DNA of 64,000 nt from positions 1,054,001 to 1,118,000 of the forward strand of contig VSJF01000005.1 in NCBI GenBank assembly GCA_009739215.1, read 5' to 3'. Each line of letters begins with the position of its first letter. The stretch's first letter is position 1. This stretch comes from Floccularia luteovirens (taxonomy: Eukaryota > Basidiomycota > Agaricomycetes > Agaricales > Squamanitaceae). Below are positions 57,501 to 64,000 of this stretch, in pieces. A program made the position numbers and the translations under genes. The notes under the pieces were generated by a model. The model was not told the origin of the DNA, searched no databases, and saw only the letters and a program-made list of their open reading frames with translations.

Positions 57501-60500
57501 ATGTCTTCTCAAGTATTTCAAGCTGTTTCTTTTGTCTTCTCCGGCGCACGTTGGTATGAGTGGAAGACCCAGATGGTCAACCACCTCCAGGCGTCCCAGT
57601 TGTGGCAGGTTGTGTCGGGTCTTAGGACTCGCCCGTCTCCAAGGTCTGCTGACCAAGTTGACGAGCGCATGGTTGCGCTGACCTACGCGTGGGATGACAA
57701 GGACGATGCTGCCATTGGGCAATTAAAACAACGCCTCTCCCCTGAGATTCAGAACCTCGCTGCAAAGGCAGGGTGTACCACATCAAAAATGATGTGGGAT
57801 TGGTTAGTGGCACGGTATGAGGTCAAGGAGCTAGGGACCATCTTCGAGCTGTACAAGAAGTTGAAAGACTTCAAGCTTGGAGGAGGCAACCCAGAGCCCG
57901 ATTTCCTCCGCCTCAATGACATATTCGGGAGATTGCAGCAAAATGACTGCGAAATCCCTGAGTTGTTGCAGGCGTTGATCGCATTATCAGCGATTCCAGA
58001 TAAATGGAATACCGTGATCGCCAATTTGCTGCAAAATAGAAATGCGCAAACACTCAGATTAGTAGACGTCACGCAAGCCGTCCAACACCAGTTTTCTGGG
58101 ACAAACATTACCAGAGCCACTACTGGCGGTGGAGGACAGGCAAATAAGATGTCGAACGTTAAGCCTAAACAATCAAACCCCCAATATAAAGACCAGTCTC
58201 AAAACAAAAAAGAAGACTCTCCAAAAGACGGTCAAAAGGGCGGCAAGAAGCAGCGTGGTAAAAGGGGTAGTAAAGGCAAAGGAGAGAAAGGAAAAGCAAA
58301 AACAGCGGAAGATCAGAATGAGGAAGGAAGTAGTTCACACGTCGCCTCTGTGGCAATCATGCCACCTAGCTCACTGGCAAGTCATATTGAGCCACCTAGT
58401 GCTCCGACTCCCAGGCCGAACTTCTTCCGGGAAAATCCCCACAAGTTCTACATTCTGCCGACTGCTAGTACCTACACTGGTATGCAGGCGTTGAGGCATC
58501 CTGAGACACCCTATAAAAGTGTCAAAAGGAGTAGGGAGCTTGTAGACCAGCAAGGTCTGCCACGGCGACCACAGCATCTTCGTGTTCACGAGGAGACTGT
58601 GTTGTTACGTGAGCGGTTGGAATCCTCGACCTCTAGATTAGAGGAAGTACCGGAAGAGGTAAGTGCACCTCCATCGAAGCATATGAGAACCACCTCACCA
58701 GAACCTTGGGAACTTCGCCTGGCCCGTTCGGACTCAGGTGATAGTGTATCTCTCGGATCGGAGGAAGAGGACCGGGACTATCCATGTCCCGCTAACAGTT
58801 GGACAGAGATGGAGGTTGACGCGGAGATTGCGGACGCTGCAGGAATTGGGCGCATCAATGAGGCGCTTGAATCCGGATACGTGAATGAAAGGCAAGTACC
58901 TTTAACTTCTTACAAACATAGCAACAAGATTGATCGTGACCCACAGCGCCCTCTTCTAAATGGCAGCAATGGCGGACTTTTATGTACCTTGTCACATGTA
59001 TCTCTTGGCCCTTCTCAGGGCAATATTAATAATCATTTTGCTGTATGTTCGAAGTGTAAGGGAAAAGCAAAGGATCCTAATCACGCATCGTGGATTATGG
59101 ATTCTGGAGCATCGATGCATTTTACAAGTCAATTAACGGACTTCATTGAGTATAATACTCTGGAGACACCTATACCCATCGCAACAGCTTCTGATGAAGT
59201 TGTATATGTTGAGGGACAAGGTACCGTAATGATGAGTCATGAGATAGTTATACCTCTCAATGGAAACAAAGAGAGAAGAACACGTAAGACGACTAGGATA
59301 TCTCCAGTCTATTACATCCCTAGATTGAGCGGACGCCTGCTCTCTATGGGACAGTTCCTGGCTGAAAAGGGGAACAGTGTTAGAGGGAAAGAGTCCCTCA
59401 TCAATATGCATGATTATAAAGGCGTCCCTTTCTTGTCCTGTGAACCTCACATAAAAGGTGATACCATATACTGGTGTGATGCTCGCATAGTGCGCAAACC
59501 CAGTGATAAGGCCTCTGTCATGGTGTACAAGGTTACCTATGATACATGGCATAAGAGATTTGGACACCCGTCTAAACGGGTTCTCCAGAAAGCACCTGAG
59601 AATACTATTGGTCTTCCGTCTTCTATGGAAGTGCCTAAGGAACACCCATTATGTCCGGGCTGTCTCCGAGGAAAGCAACATAGTAAGTCTTTCCCCCAGA
59701 GCTCTTCACGAGCTTCTGCACCATTTGAGTTGGTTCACTCCGACTTAAAGCAGTTTCCAATCGCAAGTTATCACAAATATCGCTATGTAATAACCTTCCT
59801 TGATGACTTCACGTCTCATGCATGGACTATGAATTTGCACCATAAATCCGACTCGGTGGCTGCAATGAAAAAGTTCACTGCATTTGTTAAAGTGCAACAC
59901 AACACTGAAATCAAAAAGTGGCGCTTTGATGGAGGGGGTGAATACCAGCAGATTGAAGTGTTGCTGAAGGAAATGGGAGTACTCGTTGAGAAATCAGTTC
60001 CATATGAACAACAGCAAAATGGTCGAGCAGAACGTCTAAATCGCACCTTAATGGATAAAGCGGAAGCAATGCGACATGATGCCTGTCTACCAGATAGCTG
60101 GTGGGAATTTAGCGTGGAACAAGCAGTACATGTCTACAATCGTTCTCCTATGGCGCGCCTTAAATGGCGCACTCCATTCGAAGTATTAAATAAAATTAAA
60201 CCGGAAGTCAATCATCTCAGAGTCTTTGGATGTGCAGCCTATGTCTACCTCCCCAAAGAAAAACGGGTGAATAAACTCGCTTCTAAATCAGAGCTGATGG
60301 TATTCATTGGACACCCTGAAGGAGTAAAGGGCTATCGCTTTATGCGACTGCACAACAATAGCATCTTTGTGGCAGCTACCGCCATCTTTGATGAGCTTTC
60401 CTTTCCAAAATGTCCAGATCAGAAAAATCATGGTGTTACTGAATTAGGACAAGATCCCCCACCTCAAAGTCCAGATAATTCTGACGATGAGGATAGTGAC

Positions 60501-62702
60501 GCTTCTGAGCAAAGCTCGCGTTACGAACCAAATGTTGATAATAAGTCCATTAGACCAGACAACCATTACCCGGAGTACCCTGTGAACTATGAAGAGGTCT
60601 CTAGCTCTCCAAGGAGACGACCTCAACAAATTGTTCACAGACCACCCATTCCTTTCCATGGGAGTGAGGGACTTGACAAAGCCCCCACACCCCCTGTGTC
60701 TCCAAACAGGGAATATCGACGCTTGCCTCCACCGTCACCTAGACCTAGGAGTGCAGCAGATGATATTGAGTACGCGCGACGTCAAAGAACAGGCACGCCT
60801 GAACGACAGTTTGTTCCTAGACAAGAACTGCCGCGACGCTCAGAGAGACAGAGGAGAATACCTAGACGTGTCACAGAAGACAATGCTTATGGGGACACAA
60901 ACCCTCAGGATATACTCCTGAATCAGGATGATTTAGTGTATTGGCGAGATAATGTGGACCAACATTGGGTTACACAGCCACAACAGGTTCCCGTACCTAG
61001 TCCCGCGCAATCACGCCCATCTGACAATACACGCCCTGATATAAGCACTAGGGAAAATGGATCAGATGAACCTGATGTTGCTAAACTAGCACAGGAAGGG
61101 GGTGTAGAATTCACGGCATATTTGCTTGCCATGGGCGCATCAGCTGTGGATCTTACTCCAACTCAATTTCGTGATATAGCGCGCCTACCCAAGGCTGCCA
61201 GGGATGAATGGTATGTTGCTTGCCGCGAAGAAATGGAGGCTCTTCGTAAGCGCGACATAATGTCTGGCCTTGTAGATCTACCCCAAGGTCGAAGGGCAGT
61301 TAAAAACAGATGGGTGTTTGTGACCAAGTCCGATGGTTGCAAGAAAGCACGACTAGTTGCCAAAGGTTTCTCACAAGTAGAAGGACTAGACTTCGAAGAG
61401 ATCTTCTCACCAGTTGTAAGATTTGAAACTGTGCGCATCCTTCTCGCGCTAGCTGCGCTGAAGAATTGGGCTATTACAGGCCTGGATGTCAAGAGTGCCT
61501 TTCTGTATGGCAAACTTGAAGAAGAGATCTATATGGTCCAACCTGAAGGCTTCGTTGTCAAAGGACAAGAGAGAAAAGTCATCCACTTACAAAGAGCAAT
61601 TTATGGCCTTAAACAAGCCGCTCTAGCGTGGTGGAGAGGACTTGTAACGAGTATGGAAGAGCTTGGCTTCCAACGTACTCAGAGTGATGCAGGAATATTT
61701 GTCCATTGGTCAAAAGACCGGCGAGATATCGTGATCGCGGTAGTCTAAGTAGACGACGCAATCTGGACAGGGTCTAACCCTACCCTGGTTAACAAGCTCA
61801 AAAAGGAATTCATGAAGAAATGGGAATGTCACGATCTGGGAGATGTCAAGGAATTCCTTGGCATGCGCATTGAGCGAAGCGGTCAGTCTTACAAGATAGA
61901 CCAAGTAGCTTACCTGAAAAAGGTTCTTGCACGCTTCGGCATGGTGAATGCTCGTAGAGCTGATACACCACTCCCTGCTGGCTATAAACCAGTCCCTAAT
62001 GAGGGAACCGCGACCCCTGCTCTGAGAACTGAGTTTCAACAAATCATTGGAAGTTTGCTGTATCTAATGATTGGAACTCGACCTGATATTGCCTATGCAG
62101 TAATCAGGTTATCAACCTTTTCAGCAAATCCAACACCAGACCATGTCGAAAAGGCAAAATACATTATGAGGTATTTGGTCAGTACCCAGGACTACACAAT
62201 CAACTATGTGGGCAAGTCCGGTGAAGGATTATATGCCTACACAGATTCTGACTGGGCGTCTGACGAAACGTCGCGTAAGTCCCATACAGGTTTCTATATG
62301 ATGCTAGCTAAAGGCATCGTCGCGTGGCAAAGCCACAGACAAAAAACCATAGCACTAAGCTCCACTGAGGCCGAATATATGGCAGGCTCTGACTGTTGTC
62401 GCCAACTCATGTGGATGCGAAATGTCTTTGATGAGGTTGGTTTACCCTTCGTAAAACCAATACCAATCTACATGGATAATCAGGGAGCAAATTTCATAGC
62501 TTCCAATCCTGTCGCCGAACGGCACACAAAGCACATTGACATCCGTTACCATTATATACGAGAGTGTATCGAAAACGGAAAAGTCAAGGTTTTCTTCGTT
62601 GAAGGAGTAAACAATCCGGCAGACATGTTAACAAAACCTCTGTCTAACGTTCTTTTCCACAAGTGCCGCACCCAACTACAGCTTGAATTTTATTCGCAGT
62701 AA
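57501..62702 (+). pseudogene. Copia-A gag-pol polyprotein, one internal stop
   Basis: 1734 codons in one frame with a TAA at 61746-61748 (codon 1416). Gag (about residues 1-240) has GARWYEWKTQMVNHLQASQL and SPEIQNLAAKAG; instead of a CCHC knuckle it has a Lys/Gly tract (KGGKKQRGKRGSKGKGEKGK). Protease: WIMDSGASMHF (Asp about 534). Integrase: WHKRFGHP and CPGCLRGKQ finger, core Asp in VHSDLK, Asp in RFDGGGEY, Glu in QQNGRAERLNRTL. RT: NRWVFVTKSDGCKKARLVAK, WAITGLDVKSAFLYGKL, IYGLKQAALAWW, then IVIAVV(stop)VDDAIWTG, i.e. the tyrosine of YVDD is the stop. RNase H: YTDSDWASDETSRKSHTGF, LSSTEAEYMAGSD, and a terminal ADMLTKPLS. As written, the protein ends before the RT active site. Confidence 0.95.
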
Positions 62703-62905
62703 TTTGGTTGATGCCTCCCAAGAGTGAGAAGCGCATAGTAGATCTATTGCAGATCATAACAATGATGCTAATTCTCTGGCACTATTACTCTATTTAACTA
62801 GAGACACACTATTGAGATTGTTCTCTAGTTGCTGTCTCTGTTTCCACTTAGATACCAGAATGATATCCTTCAATGGACTCACACTGTGTACTAAGTGAGG
62901 GGGTG
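62703..62905. other. Copia-A 3' non-coding segment and polypurine tract
   Basis: Non-coding; it ends with the purine run GTGAGGGGGTG just before the 3' LTR, the expected primer for plus-strand synthesis. Confidence 0.7.
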
Positions 62906-63261
62906 TGTTGCGACAGCAACAATCACATGACTGATTACATAATTGATCATGTGATGGAGCACGTGACTGATGACATGTCTCACACTCATATGCTCTATGG
63001 CACGTGATATCCACGAACATTCTACAACCTTCTATAAGGTTCTATATGTAGTCACATGATATGTTAGTGTACCTGCGCACGGACCATTGTACAAAGCTGT
63101 ACAAACAGCAATTATGTATATAAGTAGAGCTACTGGACCTTATGTCCTTTGTCGAATTATATTCGTAGTAGTCAGTACTAGCACGTAAGTCTCTAAGTCC
63201 TAAGTAAGCTCTAAGGTAAGAACAGTCCCCTCTACTGTGTAAAACAGGGTGCTGCTCAACA
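62906..63261 (+). repeat. 3' LTR of Copia-A
   Basis: 356 bp, four transitions relative to the 5' LTR. Confidence 0.95.
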
Positions 63262-63264
63262 ATG

Positions 63265-63565
63265 TGTTGCGACAGCACGATCACATGATGGATTACATAA
63301 TTTGTCAGGTAATGAGTCAGATGATATGTCACATGATATATCACATGACTACACTCACATATGCCCCATGCCCTATGCACAGACCCTTATATGTAAATAT
63401 GTACATATAGCTAGAACTGTATATAAGGACACTCTTATGCAGAATAGATCCCTTGTCCTATTCTATAGATAGTAGTAGTAACACTAACTGTAAGGTGTGA
63501 ACTAAGTAAGCACAAGGTAAGGCTTGAGTCTCTCCACTGTGTCATGCACACATGGCTGCTCAATA
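63265..63565 (+). mobile_element. Solo LTR, Copia-A-like family, target duplication CTATG, host of the Copia-A insertion
   Basis: TGTTGCGACAGCACG to GGCTGCTCAATA. Its first bases are at 56863-56864, left of Copia-A, which inserted two bases inside it. CTATG occurs at 56858-56862 and 63566-63570. Confidence 0.88.
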
Positions 63566-63596
63566 CTATGGACACTATGGAGCACTCCATAGCACT

Positions 63597-63632
63597 CCAT
63601 AGCATCCATAGTGGACCCAGAGTTTGCTGATG
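63597..63632. repeat. Right arm of an imperfect palindrome
   Basis: Mirrors 56827-56862. Just before it, CACTCCATAG is repeated in tandem (about 63583-63602). Confidence 0.65.
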
Positions 63633-63828
63633 TTAATAAGCATTGAGTCAAATGCTAGTCATAAGAAGATGCTACTAGTCATGCAAAGCAATACACAAGT
63701 CATTTAGAAGATGGAATGAGTCAAAATATGAAACATACAAGAGGAACAGAAACATGAGGAAGAAACATAGCATATGCATGTACTAAAGTCCAGGGAGATA
63801 GTGTGAGTCTGAATAAGGTCATAACAGT
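63633..63828 (-). mobile_element. Truncated antisense Gypsy-A LTR, right fragment
   Basis: Continues the antisense LTR interrupted at 45593: landmarks AAGTCATTTAGAAG and AAAGTCCAGGGAGATAG, terminal AAGGTCATAACA. It has few CpG sites and is therefore old. Confidence 0.75.
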
Positions 63829-64000
63829 CTGTATTTCGAAAATATGTAAGTTATTTTGAAAGAAAAGTCGTATGTGATTAAACTTTCATGTTTTCGCACG
63901 TCAGAGCTTTCGAACGTGTCCTAAAACAGCCGAATCTACCGAAAATTGAATGAGATATGATGAAAACAAGTATTTTCTACCATCAAAACATATCAGATAC
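63829..64000 (+). repeat. Dispersed repeat R, copy 2, leaves the window
   Basis: Matches 2390-2562 in the same orientation with scattered differences, starting directly after the Gypsy-A LTR end. Confidence 0.8.

Larger units (their letters stand above)
56865..63261 (+). mobile_element. Copia-A, full-length, nearly intact Ty1/copia retrotransposon, target duplication ATGTG
   Basis: 6397 bp with 356-bp LTRs at 56865-57220 and 62906-63261. ATGTG occurs at 56860-56864 and 63262-63266. The primer-binding site follows the 5' LTR and a GTGAGGGGGTG polypurine tract precedes the 3' LTR. One long gag-pol frame spans 57501-62702 with a single internal stop. The LTR pair differs at 4 of 356 positions, so it is the youngest element in the window. 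Confidence 0.96.

Overview
The window reads as nuclear DNA of an agaricomycete basidiomycete, probably a mushroom-forming fungus. Genes are split by many short GT-AG introns (about 45-90 nt), and several families are typical of Agaricomycetes: short GH16 glucanases, cupredoxin-like GPI proteins, BTB proteins and Crinkler-like proteins. The retrotransposons are fungal Ty3/gypsy (with chromodomains) and Ty1/copia types. The species cannot be named from sequence alone.

Left part, about 1-29.4 kb: a gene-bearing compartment. In order: the start of an unknown gene leaving the window (-), a 240-bp inverted repeat flanking transposon debris (1.76-3.29 kb), an ATP-grasp enzyme (-), a BTB protein (+), a Crinkler-like protein with a kinase-like C-terminal half (-), a GPI cupredoxin-like gene with a nonsense codon (+), EFM7-type methyltransferase (+), a mitochondrial-looking TypA/BipA GTPase (+), a multi-pass membrane protein (+), an epoxide hydrolase (-), a GH16 glucanase (+) and a prolyl-oligopeptidase-like S9 peptidase with a one-base frameshift (+). 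I rebuilt exon structures by hand. For most genes the exon lengths sum to an exact multiple of three. These are independent genes; no biosynthetic cluster is evident.

Right part, about 29.5-64 kb: almost entirely nested LTR retrotransposons plus an older broken multi-exon gene (30.1-33.6 kb, -). I see (i) two truncated copies of one gypsy chromovirus, Gypsy-A, in opposite orientation and fused near 41.35 kb; (ii) Gypsy-B, 45594-56801, flanked by ATGAC duplications; (iii) Copia-B, 50372-55628, inserted in the gag of Gypsy-B and flanked by CTGCT; (iv) Copia-A, 56865-63261, flanked by ATGTG and inserted two bases inside a solo LTR; (v) many solo LTRs of the Gypsy-A and Copia-A families, most with 5-bp target duplications, some LTR-inside-LTR. 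The duplications give a relative insertion order that agrees with LTR divergence.

Most notable: an extra 3' ORF with paired zinc knuckles downstream of the chromodomain in both Gypsy-A copies; in-place inversions inside Gypsy-B (about 1.4 kb, RT) and Copia-B (about 160 bp, integrase); and a nearly intact Copia-A whose only visible lesion is a stop replacing the tyrosine of the YVDD reverse-transcriptase motif. Differences between paired LTRs are transitions, mostly at CpG-derived sites.
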